64,000 nucleotides of DNA from Hyphomicrobiaceae bacterium. Its GTDB lineage: Bacteria > Pseudomonadota > Alphaproteobacteria > Rhizobiales > Methyloligellaceae. Within the stretch, counting starts at the first letter, position 1, and the number at the start of each line of letters is the position of its first letter. The stretch is taken from assembly GCA_028066055.1 (NCBI GenBank), contig JALCBY010000001.1, forward strand, positions 62,001 through 126,000, read 5' to 3'. The notes below the pieces were generated by a model. It did not search any database. It saw only the letters and a program-made list of their open reading frames with translations, and was not told the origin of the DNA. Shown here piece by piece: positions 16,670 through 25,603 of this stretch. The position numbers were made by a program, and so were the translations under genes.

Positions 16670-17746
16670 TTAATGCGGGAACGGCCAAAGCCTGAGCTTC
16701 TCCTTGATGATCTGCCACAGCCGCGCAAGACCGTGCGGCTCGACGATCAGGAAAAAGATGATCAGCACGCCAAAGAGCGTGATCTCGACATGCTTTGCGA
16801 AGACCGCCGTCATGCCGAACCAGTCAACCAGAACATTCTTCAAGCCGATGGGCATCAGTACGATGAATCCGGCGCCCAGGAATGACCCGAGGATGCTGCC
16901 CAACCCGCCGACGATAATCATGAACAGAACCAGGAATGATTCCAGGATTCCGAACGTCTCCCCCGATTCCGCGGCTCCCAGCCAGACGCTGAAGATCAGC
17001 GCGCCGGCAACGCCGATGAAGAATGACGAAACCGCAAACGCGCTGAGCTTGGTGCTGAAAGGGCGGATGCCGATAAGTTCGGCCGCGATATCCATGTCGC
17101 GGATGGCCATCCAGCTGCGCCCGATCCGCCCCCGCACCATGTTCTTCGCAGCAATCGCAAAGACCGTCACGACGCTGAGTATGAACAGGTAGCGCACGAC
17201 CACGTCCGCCTTCTGGGTTGTCACGAGAAACCCGAGCGCTTCGCGCGGCGGAACGGAGATCTGACCGGTTGCGTTGTAGTTGTAAAACCAGGGGACCTTG
17301 TAAAACAGCCAGATCAAAAAGAACTGGGCCGCGAGCGTCGCAACAGCCAGGTAGAACCCCTTGATGCGCAGCGACGGGAGGCCGAACAGCAGGCCCACCA
17401 TTGCCGTGACCGCACCGGCACCGAGCAGCACCAGGATCATGTCCATCCCCGGAAACGCGGTCATCAGCTTGTAGGACGAATAAGCGCCGACGGCGAGAAA
17501 ACCGCCAGTTCCCAGAGACAACTGACCGCAATATCCAGTCAGGATATTGAGACCCAGCGCCGCAAGCGCGTAGGCCAGGAACGGAATGAACACCGCGTTC
17601 GCCCAATAGTCGTCGATGATCAGCGGAACGCCGACAAACCCGACGACGAGAATGACCAGCATCGACCATCGGTCCTGCAGGATCGGGAAAATGGCCTGAT
17701 CCGCCGCGTAACCGGTCTTGAATTGTCCGCTCTCGCGATAAAACAT
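16670..17746 (-). CDS. Branched-chain amino acid-type ABC transporter permease (LivM-like)
   Basis: This 358-aa polytopic permease contains the LivM signature region ALAALGLNILTGYCGQLSLG (about 61-80), the conserved IRDMDIAAELIGIRP cytoplasmic loop that docks the ATPase, and a late GGLGSILGSFLGA motif. It lies 18 bases downstream of the LivH-like gene. It forms a heterodimeric channel with that protein. Confidence 0.9.
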   Translation of the reverse strand: MFYRESGQFKTGYAADQAIFPILQDRWSMLVILVVGFVGVPLIIDDYWANAVFIPFLAYALAALGLNILTGYCGQLSLGTGGFLAVGAYSSYKLMTAFPGMDMILVLLGAGAVTAMVGLLFGLPSLRIKGFYLAVATLAAQFFLIWLFYKVPWFYNYNATGQISVPPREALGFLVTTQKADVVVRYLFILSVVTVFAIAAKNMVRGRIGRSWMAIRDMDIAAELIGIRPFSTKLSAFAVSSFFIGVAGALIFSVWLGAAESGETFGILESFLVLFMIIVGGLGSILGSFLGAGFIVLMPIGLKNVLVDWFGMTAVFAKHVEITLFGVLIIFFLIVEPHGLARLWQIIKEKLRLWPFPH

Positions 17747-17764
17747 GTCTGTCTCCCGCCCCTT

Positions 17765-18736
17765 CTACACGCGCTCGATGATCTTCTCGCCGAACAGACC
17801 CTGGGGCCTGAACAGGAGGAAAACGAGCGCCAGCACATAGGCGAACCAGTTTTCCGTGGCAGTGAAGATTCCGGGATCGATCTCGAACCAGCGCCCGAAC
17901 ATGGCAACGATGACCTCGCCGCCATAGACTTCCGCGAGCTTCTCACCAACACCAATGATCAGACCGCCAACGATGGCGCCGGGAATGGATTCAAATCCGC
18001 CGAGGATAAGCACCGGCAGGGCTTTCAGCGCGATCAGCGACAGCGAGAACTGAATGCCCGATTTTGCCCCCCACATCACACCCGTAACCAGCGCCACGAC
18101 GCCGGCAACCGACCAGACGATGATCCAGATCGTGCGCAGCGAAATGCCGACCGAAAGTGCGGCCTGATGATCGTCGGCAACGGCACGCAACGCGCGTCCG
18201 ATCCGCGTTTTCTGGAAAAAGATCGCGAGAACGACGACAAGCGCACCGGCGACACCCGCCGCAACCATCTCGATCTTCTCCACATAGATGCCGTGTGTGT
18301 CGAGAAGCCAGTCCCAGGCACCTTGCGGCAGCCCCAGGTCGATGACCTTTACGTCGGAGCCCCAGATGATGTCGCCGGCACCCTCCAGAACATAGGCGAG
18401 CCCGACCATCGACATGAACAGGATGATCTGTTCCTGATTGACCAGGTGCCGCAGAATGAATTTTTCAACCAGTATGGCGATCAGCACCATCACCAGAATG
18501 GTGAGCGGAATGGCCATCCATGCCGGCATTGCGAATGCCGGATTGTCGATATGCGTGAACGGTGTTGTGCCGTTGAGGAAACCCACCAACGTCAGCGCGG
18601 CAAACAGTGCGAGCACGCCTTGCGCAAAATTGAAAACGCCCGACGCCTTGAATATGAGCACGAAACCGAGCGCGACCAGCGAGTACATCACACCAGCCAG
18701 AAGCCCGCTGATGACGGTCTCGATGAAGAACAGCAT
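17765..18736 (-). CDS. Branched-chain amino acid-type ABC transporter permease (LivH-like)
   Basis: This 323-aa permease has the LivH-type opening FIETVISGLLAGVMYSLVALG, then FNFAQGVLALFAAL, the ATPase-contact RALRAVADDHQAALSVGI, and the late GGFESIPGAIVGGLIIG. ATG at 18736 with a GGGAGGGGACAGA site is chosen; a longer frame to 18769 would add 11 residues not typical of the family. It lies 52 bases downstream of the LivG-like ATPase. Confidence 0.9.
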   Translation of the reverse strand: MLFFIETVISGLLAGVMYSLVALGFVLIFKASGVFNFAQGVLALFAALTLVGFLNGTTPFTHIDNPAFAMPAWMAIPLTILVMVLIAILVEKFILRHLVNQEQIILFMSMVGLAYVLEGAGDIIWGSDVKVIDLGLPQGAWDWLLDTHGIYVEKIEMVAAGVAGALVVVLAIFFQKTRIGRALRAVADDHQAALSVGISLRTIWIIVWSVAGVVALVTGVMWGAKSGIQFSLSLIALKALPVLILGGFESIPGAIVGGLIIGVGEKLAEVYGGEVIVAMFGRWFEIDPGIFTATENWFAYVLALVFLLFRPQGLFGEKIIERV

Positions 18737-18788
18737 TCTGTCCCCTCCCTTTACGGCCACCGGACACATGGTCCGGCACCCACCTTTC

Positions 18789-19607
18789 CTAGTCGTGCGC
18801 CACGCCGAGATAGGCGTCGATCACATCCTGGTTTTTCTGCACGTCCTCCGGGGTTCCGTCCGCGATCAACTCGCCATGATCCAGAACCACCACGCGGTCC
18901 GACAGATCCATCACGACGCCCATGTCATGCTCGATGAGCGCAATCGTCGTCCCGAATTCCTCGTTGATGTCGATGATGAAGCGCGACATGTCCTCTTTCT
19001 CTTCGACATTCATGCCGGCCATAGGTTCATCCAGCAGCAGCAACTCCGGCTCCATCGCCAGTGCCCGGCCCAGCTCCACGCGCTTCTGCAGCCCGTATGG
19101 CAGCTTGCCGACCGGCGTGCGCCGGATGTGCTGGATCTCGAGGAAATCGATGATCGTCTCGACGAACTTGCGATGTTCGATCTCTTCCTTCTTGGCCGGA
19201 CCTTCGTAGAGCATCTGCCAGAAGATGTTCTTCTTCATCTTCAGGGACCGGCCCGACATGATGTTGTCGAGGGTCGTCATTCCCTTGAACAGGGCGACAT
19301 TCTGGAAGGTACGGGCGATGCCTTGCGTGGCAGCAATATGCGGTCGCATGTCGTGGCGTTTTTCGCCCTTGAAGGTGATGGTGCCTTCCTGCGGGTGATA
19401 GAAGCCGTTGATCACGTTCAGCATCGACGTCTTTCCCGCACCGTTCGGCCCGATGATCGCGCGGATCTCGCCCTCGCGAATGTCGAAGGAGGTGTCACGG
19501 ATGGCGGTCACACCGCCAAACCGCAACGTGATGTTCTGCACCTCCATCTGGACACCGCCGATCGTCCGGTGGTCCTCCGTTATGGTCGGTTCGGCCATCA
19601 CGTTCAT
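18789..19607 (-). CDS. Branched-chain amino acid-type ABC transporter ATP-binding protein (LivG-like)
   Basis: This 272-aa ATPase has Walker A GPNGAGKT (53-60), LivG-type RTFQNVALFKGMTTLDNIM, a short signature segment LPYGLQKRVELGRAL in place of canonical LSGGQ (common in this subfamily), Walker B LLLDEPMAGM, and the LivG C-terminal HGELIADGTPEDV. It overlaps the upstream acyl-CoA ligase gene by four bases (19604-19607), so the ligase and transporter are co-translated. Confidence 0.9.
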   Translation of the reverse strand: MNVMAEPTITEDHRTIGGVQMEVQNITLRFGGVTAIRDTSFDIREGEIRAIIGPNGAGKTSMLNVINGFYHPQEGTITFKGEKRHDMRPHIAATQGIARTFQNVALFKGMTTLDNIMSGRSLKMKKNIFWQMLYEGPAKKEEIEHRKFVETIIDFLEIQHIRRTPVGKLPYGLQKRVELGRALAMEPELLLLDEPMAGMNVEEKEDMSRFIIDINEEFGTTIALIEHDMGVVMDLSDRVVVLDHGELIADGTPEDVQKNQDVIDAYLGVAHD

Positions 19608-21595
19608 TCCGCCGCCATCCTTTTCGCGCTTACGACCCTGGCATCGCGAATCTCGAGCGTTGCCGAAATCCGCCCCTTGCGTCCGTCCTCATAGGTCACT
19701 TCCGTGTCCGCAAAAACGGTGTTGGATCCGTCGTAAAGCGCGGTGATCAGGTCGCCATACTTCTCTTCGATCGTGCTGCGCCTCACCTTCTGTGTGCGCG
19801 TGAGTTCGCCGTCATCGGCGTCGAGCTGTTTGTGAAGGACAAGGAAGCGGTGGATCTGGCATCCCGACAACATCTCGTCGCGCGCAATGCTCTCGTTCAC
19901 CTCTTCCACATGCTCCTGGATCATCGCCATGACTTGAGGATGACCGGCGAGTTCCTGATAGGAACCGTACATGATGTTGTTCCGCTCAGCCCAATTTCCG
20001 ACCGCCGTCAGATCGATGTTGATGAAAGCGCAACACGTGTCCCGTCCATCGCCGAACACGACGGCCTCGAGGATGTTGGGGTAGAATTTGAGTTTGTTCT
20101 CGACATATTTCGGCGCGAACATCGAGCCATCGCGCATCTTGCCAACATCCTTGGCGCGATCGATAATCCGCAGATGTCCGGTCGAAGGCTCGATGAAACC
20201 CGCATCGCCTGTCGCGACCCAGCCGTCCTTGTCTTTGGTTTCCGCGGTGCTCTTCTTGTTCTTGAAGTAAATCTGGAAAACACCGGGTGAGCGATAGAAC
20301 ACTTCTCCGTCGTCGTTGATGCGGATTTCGACGCCGGGCGACGGCACGCCGACCGTGTCCGCGCGCACCTCGCCATCCGGCTGTTGCGTCACGAAGACGG
20401 CTGCTTCCGTCTGCCCGTAGAGTTGCTTCAGGTTGATGCCGAGCGACCGATAAAACTCGAAGATCTCCGGTCCGATCGCCTCACCCGCCGTATAGCCCAC
20501 GCGGACCCGCGATATCCCGAGCGTGTTCTTGAGCGGGCCGTAAATCAGAACGCTGCCGAGCGCGTATTTGATCCGCGCCCACAGCCCGACAGACTTGCCG
20601 TCGAGGATTGCTCCACCGACGGCCCGCGCATGATCCATGAAATACCTGTACATCCGCCGTTTGAGCGGGCTCGCATCCTCCATACGGATCGCAACGCTGG
20701 TGATGAGCCCCTCGTAAAAGCGCGGCGGCGCAAAGAAATAGGTCGGACCGATCTCGCGCATGTCCTGATGCATGGTTTCAGGACTTTCGGGACATGACAC
20801 ACAGAATCCCGTCCAGTAGGACTGGCCGATGGAAAAGATGAAATCGCCGACCCACGCCATGGGCAGATAAGCCAGTACGCTGTCGCTGGCCGACAGATGG
20901 TCAAAACCGGAGGAGGTCTTGGCGGTAGCGATGATGTTATAGTTCGAGAGGACCACACCCTTCGGCCTGCCGGTCGTGCCCGACGTGTAGAGGATGACAC
21001 AGGTATCTTCGCCGCCCGCTGTCTCCTTGCGGCGATCGAGTTCCTCACGCAGCGTCGGTTTCTTGGGGCCCCGTATCGCATCCGCCTGGTCAACGCCCAG
21101 CTTCTGCACGTCCGTGTAAGGATGCATGGAGGTATGGTCGTATTTCCGAAGTCCCCGCGGATCGAGATAGATGATCTGTTTGAGGTTCGGCGTCTTGCCG
21201 CTCATCTCAAGCAGCTTGTCGACCTGTTCCTGGTCTTCGACAATAGCGAACCGCGCGCCGCAATGCTTCAGCACGTAAGCCATTTCTTCGGCGACACTGT
21301 CCTGATAGAGCGGCACCGGGATTGCCCGGCAAGCCTGGCTCGCGACCATGGCCCAATAGAGATGCGGCCGGTTGTTTCCGATGATGGCGACGTGATCGCC
21401 TTTCTTGAGACCGAGCTCGATGAGCCCCAAGGCGAGTTGCTCCACCTCGTCGCGTGCCTGTGACCAGGTCCAGCTTTGCCAAATGCCGAATTCCTTTTCC
21501 CTGCAAGCGGCGTTTTCGCCGAATTCGCGGGCGTTCCGGTCCAGCAATTTCGGAATCGTATCCAGCCCATCGGGCAGGACGATCTCGTCAGTCAA
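19604..21595 (-). CDS. Long-chain-type acyl-CoA ligase (AMP-binding enzyme)
   Basis: This 663-aa adenylate-forming enzyme of the long-chain acyl-CoA synthetase branch has the P-loop-like motif YTSGTTGRPKG (203-213), LAYLPMAWVGD, QLYGQTEAAVF (A5 motif) and WVATGDAGFIEP (A7/A8 hinge region). Like homologues in Liv-type clusters, its C-terminal domain is longer (RTQKVRRSTIEEKYGDLI). It is the first gene of the minus-strand transporter operon and ends the run opposite the PaaK-like gene. It probably activates the imported acid; chain length or aromaticity cannot be told. Confidence 0.9.
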   Translation of the reverse strand: MTDEIVLPDGLDTIPKLLDRNAREFGENAACREKEFGIWQSWTWSQARDEVEQLALGLIELGLKKGDHVAIIGNNRPHLYWAMVASQACRAIPVPLYQDSVAEEMAYVLKHCGARFAIVEDQEQVDKLLEMSGKTPNLKQIIYLDPRGLRKYDHTSMHPYTDVQKLGVDQADAIRGPKKPTLREELDRRKETAGGEDTCVILYTSGTTGRPKGVVLSNYNIIATAKTSSGFDHLSASDSVLAYLPMAWVGDFIFSIGQSYWTGFCVSCPESPETMHQDMREIGPTYFFAPPRFYEGLITSVAIRMEDASPLKRRMYRYFMDHARAVGGAILDGKSVGLWARIKYALGSVLIYGPLKNTLGISRVRVGYTAGEAIGPEIFEFYRSLGINLKQLYGQTEAAVFVTQQPDGEVRADTVGVPSPGVEIRINDDGEVFYRSPGVFQIYFKNKKSTAETKDKDGWVATGDAGFIEPSTGHLRIIDRAKDVGKMRDGSMFAPKYVENKLKFYPNILEAVVFGDGRDTCCAFINIDLTAVGNWAERNNIMYGSYQELAGHPQVMAMIQEHVEEVNESIARDEMLSGCQIHRFLVLHKQLDADDGELTRTQKVRRSTIEEKYGDLITALYDGSNTVFADTEVTYEDGRKGRISATLEIRDARVVSAKRMAAE

Positions 21596-21695
21596 AATGT
21601 CTTCCTCCCTGGTGCACGGCTATGAAGCCGGCGTCGGTCTGCATTTCCGCTCTGTCGCCAACATCCGAAACCGGATCGACGGAGGATGCATCCCG

Positions 21696-22466
21696 TTATT
21701 GGTGTTTGAATTTTGGCGGCCGCTTTTCGACAAAGGCCGCCATGCCCTCCTTCTGGTCTTCCGTTGAAAACAGCGAATGGAAAACCCTGCGCTCGAACAA
21801 AAGCCCCTCTTCGAGCGAGGTTTCCTGGGCGCGGCTGATCGCTTCCTTCGCCGCATAAACTGAAGGCCGCGAAAAACCGGCAATCTCCGTCGCCGCTTCC
21901 ATCGTCACCTTCATCAACTCGTCCGCCGGAACCACCCGGGCAACAAGCCCGCTGCGCTCCGCCTCATCCGCATCCATCATGCGGCCGGTGAGAATGAGGT
22001 CTGTCGCCTTGGCTTTTCCGACCGCGCGGGTCAGCCGCTGCGTACCGCCAATCCCGGGAATAACCGCGAGCTTGATTTCCGGCTGACCGAATTTCGCCGT
22101 GTCGGCGGCAAAGATCATGTCGCAAATCATGGCAAGCTCGCAACCGCCGCCCAGCGCATAGCCGCTGACAGCCGCAATCGTCGGCAAACGGGACGCCGCA
22201 ATGTCGTTGAAACGCGCGAAATAGTCGGTGAGATACATGTCCATGTAGCTCTTGTCCGACATCTCCTTGATGTCCGCGCCTGCTGCGAACGCCTTTTCCG
22301 ATCCGGTAATGACGATGCAACCGACATCCGGATCGTCGGACAGCTCCTCTACATGGTCCGTCAGGGCCGTCATCACCTCACCGTTCAATGCGTTCAGCGC
22401 ATCGGGCCGGTTCAGCGTCAGGACGGCCACGCGCCCCTCTTTTTTCAGGAGGACGGTCTTGCTCAT
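21696..22466 (-). CDS. Enoyl-CoA hydratase
   Basis: This 256-aa crotonase-family hydratase has the oxyanion-hole segments [11 protein letters not shown] and [16 protein letters not shown]. The two catalytic acids expected in EchA-type hydratases are placed in [18 protein letters not shown] (Glu replaced by the Ile-Pro region common in this subgroup). ATG at 22466 overlaps the 3-hydroxyisobutyrate dehydrogenase stop by four bases; upstream codons in the longer frame are not crotonase-like. In valine breakdown it would hydrate methacrylyl-CoA, though a broad short-chain role is possible. Confidence 0.9.
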   Translation of the reverse strand: MSKTVLLKKEGRVAVLTLNRPDALNALNGEVMTALTDHVEELSDDPDVGCIVITGSEKAFAAGADIKEMSDKSYMDMYLTDYFARFNDIAASRLPTIAAVSGYALGGGCELAMICDMIFAADTAKFGQPEIKLAVIPGIGGTQRLTRAVGKAKATDLILTGRMMDADEAERSGLVARVVPADELMKVTMEAATEIAGFSRPSVYAAKEAISRAQETSLEEGLLFERRVFHSLFSTEDQKEGMAAFVEKRPPKFKHQ

Positions 22467-23362
22467 GATGCGAGGGCCTTTCGGCTGTGTGTCTGGATGT
22501 ATTCGATGATGCCGGAAAAATCCGCACCACCCTTGCCGGCGTCGACCATCGCGGCGTAGAGGTCGGTCGCATGGCGTCCAAGCGGCGTCGCCGCGTCGCA
22601 ATCATCGGCAGCCTGCTGGGAGAGGCCGAGATCCTTGAGCATCAGCGCCGCGGCAAAACCGGGTTTATACGCATTGTCAGCCGGGCTCTGGGGCCCGACA
22701 CCCGGTACCGGGCAATATGTATTCACCGACCAGCAAGAACCGGATGATGTGGAAACCACATCAAACAATGCCGATTGGGAGAGGCCCAGCTTGTTGGCCA
22801 GCGCGAAAGCTTCGCACGCACCGATCATGGAGACCCCCAGCAACATGTTGTTGCAGATCTTGGCGGCCTGCCCGGCGCCGCCTTCACCGCAATGCACGCC
22901 GCGATTGCCCATGATATCGAACAATGGCGCCCCCTTTTCGAAAGCCGCGTCTGACCCACCGACCATGAACGTCAATGTGCCGGCTTCGGCACCAACGACA
23001 CCGCCCGAAACCGGCGCATCGAGACACAACACACCGGCTGCATCGGCTTGTTCGTGAACCTTTCGCGCCGTCGCCACGTCGATCGTCGAACAATCAATCA
23101 GCAGCGCGCCCTTCTGCATGGCCTTGAGCACCTCGCCGGCCACAACTTCAACAATGGGACCGTCCGGCAGCATCAGAATGACAATATCGGCGTTGCTCGC
23201 GGCGTGAGCATTGCTGTCGGCAAGGTCCAACCCCTTCTCGCCGGCGGCCTCCCGGGCGCTATCGCTGACATCGAAGCCGCGCACGTCATGGCCGGCATTC
23301 CGCAGGTTAAGCGCCATTGGAACGCCCATATTGCCAAGGCCTATAAAGCCGATGCTCGCCAT
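22463..23362 (-). CDS. mmsB: 3-Hydroxyisobutyrate dehydrogenase
   Basis: This 299-aa beta-hydroxyacid dehydrogenase oxidises 3-hydroxyisobutyrate to methylmalonate semialdehyde with NAD. It shows the Rossmann motif [13 protein letters not shown] (5-17), the substrate-binding [16 protein letters not shown], and the catalytic Lys region [14 protein letters not shown] at 23362 is preceded by GGGAGGGAG. It sits between the hydrolase that makes its substrate and the enoyl-CoA hydratase, 16 bases from the former. Confidence 0.94.
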   Translation of the reverse strand: MASIGFIGLGNMGVPMALNLRNAGHDVRGFDVSDSAREAAGEKGLDLADSNAHAASNADIVILMLPDGPIVEVVAGEVLKAMQKGALLIDCSTIDVATARKVHEQADAAGVLCLDAPVSGGVVGAEAGTLTFMVGGSDAAFEKGAPLFDIMGNRGVHCGEGGAGQAAKICNNMLLGVSMIGACEAFALANKLGLSQSALFDVVSTSSGSCWSVNTYCPVPGVGPQSPADNAYKPGFAAALMLKDLGLSQQAADDCDAATPLGRHATDLYAAMVDAGKGGADFSGIIEYIQTHSRKALAS

Positions 23363-23378
23363 TACTCCACTCCCTCCC

Positions 23379-24428
23379 TCAGGCCGCCTTCCATTCTGCT
23401 TCACCAAGCGGTGCGAGCGCATCCTCGACCATCGTCGTGGTCACATCCTCCAGTGTCGCTGGCTGCCAGTCCGGCTTGCGGTCTTTGTCGATGACCATCG
23501 CGCGGATTCCTTCGAGAAACTCATGTCCCGCGATAGCGCGATAGGCGAAGTTATATTCAAGCGAGAGACACTCCTCGAGCGTCTGAAGCTTACGCGCTTT
23601 GTGAATGGCGGCAAACGTCGCCGCGACGGCGAACGGTGAATTCTTCGCGATCATATTGCGCGTCTTCTCGGCCCACTCGTCACCGCTCTCCGCCATACGC
23701 TGCAATTCCCGAACGCAATCCAGCGGACCGGATTGGGCAAAGGCCTGGCTGATCTTCTCTTGCAAACTCTCCAGCTTTCCATCCGGTGCCGCCGCCGCCA
23801 CGTCGGCAACCGCTTCGTCCGCAGAAGCGCCGTCGGTCAGCGACGCCGCCTGGTCGGGAAGTCGCTTCGTCGGAATATAGTGATCGGCGAATCCCGCGAA
23901 GATGGCATCCGCTGCATTCATCCGCGCGCCGCTCAATCCCAGGTAGATGCCGGTTTCGCCCGGCGCACGCGACAACAGGTAGGTACCGCCCACATCCGGT
24001 ATGAACCCGATCGAGGTTTCCGGCATGGCCACCATCGTCTTTTCGGTGACGATACGATGGGACCCGTGCGCTGACACTCCAACACCGCCTCCCATGGTAA
24101 TGCCGTTCATGACCGCGATATACGGTTTCGGATAAGACTTGATCAGCGCGTTCAGGCGATACTCGTCGCGCCAGAATTTGCGCCCCGGCTCCGGGCTCTT
24201 CCGTCCGGAATGGTAAAGGTCCTGGATGTCGCCGCCGGCGCAGAACGCCCGGTCGCCGGTTGCGCAGATCAGCACCGCATCGATTTCCGGATCATCGCGC
24301 CAGCCAAGCAACGCCTTTTCGATGCCGAGCGCCATGTCGTGGGTCAGCGCGTTCAGCGCTTCGGGACGGTTGAGCCGGAGGCGGCCGATACGCCCCTCTG
24401 TCCACACCAGCAGATCGTCACTCGTCAT
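23379..24428 (-). CDS. 3-Hydroxyisobutyryl-CoA hydrolase (enoyl-CoA hydratase/isomerase family)
   Basis: This 349-aa crotonase-fold protein of hydrolase length (hydratases are about 260 aa) carries FCAGGDIQDLYHSG, MNGITMGGGVGVSAHGSHRI and the HIBCH hallmark MPETSIGFIPDVGGTYLLSR. It would release 3-hydroxyisobutyrate from its CoA ester in valine catabolism. It overlaps the acyl-CoA dehydrogenase gene by four bases and precedes mmsB, so order and function agree. Confidence 0.92.
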   Translation of the reverse strand: MTSDDLLVWTEGRIGRLRLNRPEALNALTHDMALGIEKALLGWRDDPEIDAVLICATGDRAFCAGGDIQDLYHSGRKSPEPGRKFWRDEYRLNALIKSYPKPYIAVMNGITMGGGVGVSAHGSHRIVTEKTMVAMPETSIGFIPDVGGTYLLSRAPGETGIYLGLSGARMNAADAIFAGFADHYIPTKRLPDQAASLTDGASADEAVADVAAAAPDGKLESLQEKISQAFAQSGPLDCVRELQRMAESGDEWAEKTRNMIAKNSPFAVAATFAAIHKARKLQTLEECLSLEYNFAYRAIAGHEFLEGIRAMVIDKDRKPDWQPATLEDVTTTMVEDALAPLGEAEWKAA

Positions 24429-25573
24429 GCGCGCGCCTCATCGAGCATGTGGCGTGACACGATTACGCGCATGATTTCGTTGGTCCCTTCGAGGATCTGA
24501 TGGACGCGCAGGTCGCGAACCAGCTTCTCGAGCCCGAACTCCGTCAGATATCCGTAACCGCCATGGAGTTGGAGCGCATCGTTAGCGACCTTAAATCCGG
24601 TATCCGTCACGAAGCGTTTGGCCATGGCGCAGTATTTGGTGGTGTCGGGGGCCTTCTGATCGAACTTCCAGGCCGCATGGCGCAGAAACGTGCGTGCCGC
24701 CTGCAATTCGGTTTCCATATCCGCGAGGCGGAACTGCAGGGCTTGAAAACTGGCAAGCGTTTTGCCGAACGCCTTGCGTTCCTGCATGTAGCGGGTTGCC
24801 TTGTCCAGCGCGGACTGGGCCGCTCCGAGCGAGCATGCGGCAATATTCAGCCGGCCGCCATCGAGACCCATCATCGCATATTTGAAACCGGCACCCTCTT
24901 CGCCCAGCATGTTCGTCGCGGGAACCTTGCAGTCGTCGAATTGCAGTTCGGCCGTGGGCTGTGCATTCCAGCCCATCTTGCGCTCATTGGCACCGAACGA
25001 AAAACCCTCCGTATCCTTCTCGACGAGGATTGAGGAAATACCCTTCGGACTGTTGTCTCCGGTCCGCGCCATGACAATGTAAAGGTCCGTGAAGCCACCT
25101 CCTGTCGTGAAGGCCTTGGAGCCGTTGAGAACCAGTTCGTTGCCCTTGAGTTTTGCCGTCGTACGAAGGGCCGCGGCGTCGGAACCCGAACCCGGTTCGG
25201 TCAGGCAATAGCTTCCGACCGCCTCCATCGTGCAAAACTTCGGCACCCATTTCGCGCGCTGCTCGTCCGATCCGAAGCTGTCGATCATCCAGCCGCACAT
25301 ATTGTGAATCGACAGGAAGGCGGCAATCGACGGACAGCCGTAAGACAGGCCCTCGAAGATCAGGGTGGCGTCAAGCCGTGTAAGATTTGACCCGCCATGC
25401 TCCTCACCGACATAGGCGCCGGCCATGCCGAGCTCCGCCGCCTCGCGCAACGCGTCGAGGGGCATCGTATGGGTCTGGTCCCACTCGATGGCATGAGGCG
25501 CCAACCGGTCCTCGCCAAAGGCGCGCGCCATATCGAATATGGCCGTTTGCTCCTCTGTCAGCGCGAAGTCCAT
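24425..25573 (-). CDS. Acyl-CoA dehydrogenase, probably isobutyryl-CoA dehydrogenase
   Basis: This 382-aa FAD-dependent dehydrogenase shows YCLTEPGSGSDAAALRT and ITGG-type FTTGGGFTDLYIVMARTG flavin contacts, with the catalytic Glu in the C-terminal LEGTNEIMRVIV segment. ATG at 25573 (MDFALTEEQ) matches family N-termini; a GTG three codons earlier is possible. Position between mmsA and the HIBCH-like gene supports isobutyryl-CoA as substrate; 2-methylbutyryl-CoA is an alternative. Confidence 0.9.
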   Translation of the reverse strand: MDFALTEEQTAIFDMARAFGEDRLAPHAIEWDQTHTMPLDALREAAELGMAGAYVGEEHGGSNLTRLDATLIFEGLSYGCPSIAAFLSIHNMCGWMIDSFGSDEQRAKWVPKFCTMEAVGSYCLTEPGSGSDAAALRTTAKLKGNELVLNGSKAFTTGGGFTDLYIVMARTGDNSPKGISSILVEKDTEGFSFGANERKMGWNAQPTAELQFDDCKVPATNMLGEEGAGFKYAMMGLDGGRLNIAACSLGAAQSALDKATRYMQERKAFGKTLASFQALQFRLADMETELQAARTFLRHAAWKFDQKAPDTTKYCAMAKRFVTDTGFKVANDALQLHGGYGYLTEFGLEKLVRDLRVHQILEGTNEIMRVIVSRHMLDEARA

Positions 25574-25603
25574 GGGCGACACCCTATCCGGCCAGACACA
25601 CTC

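Noticed and set aside
17723-18937. 404-codon frame antisense to the LivH/LivM genes
   Set aside because: The charged, His/Asp-rich composition is typical of an antisense shadow of membrane-protein codons.
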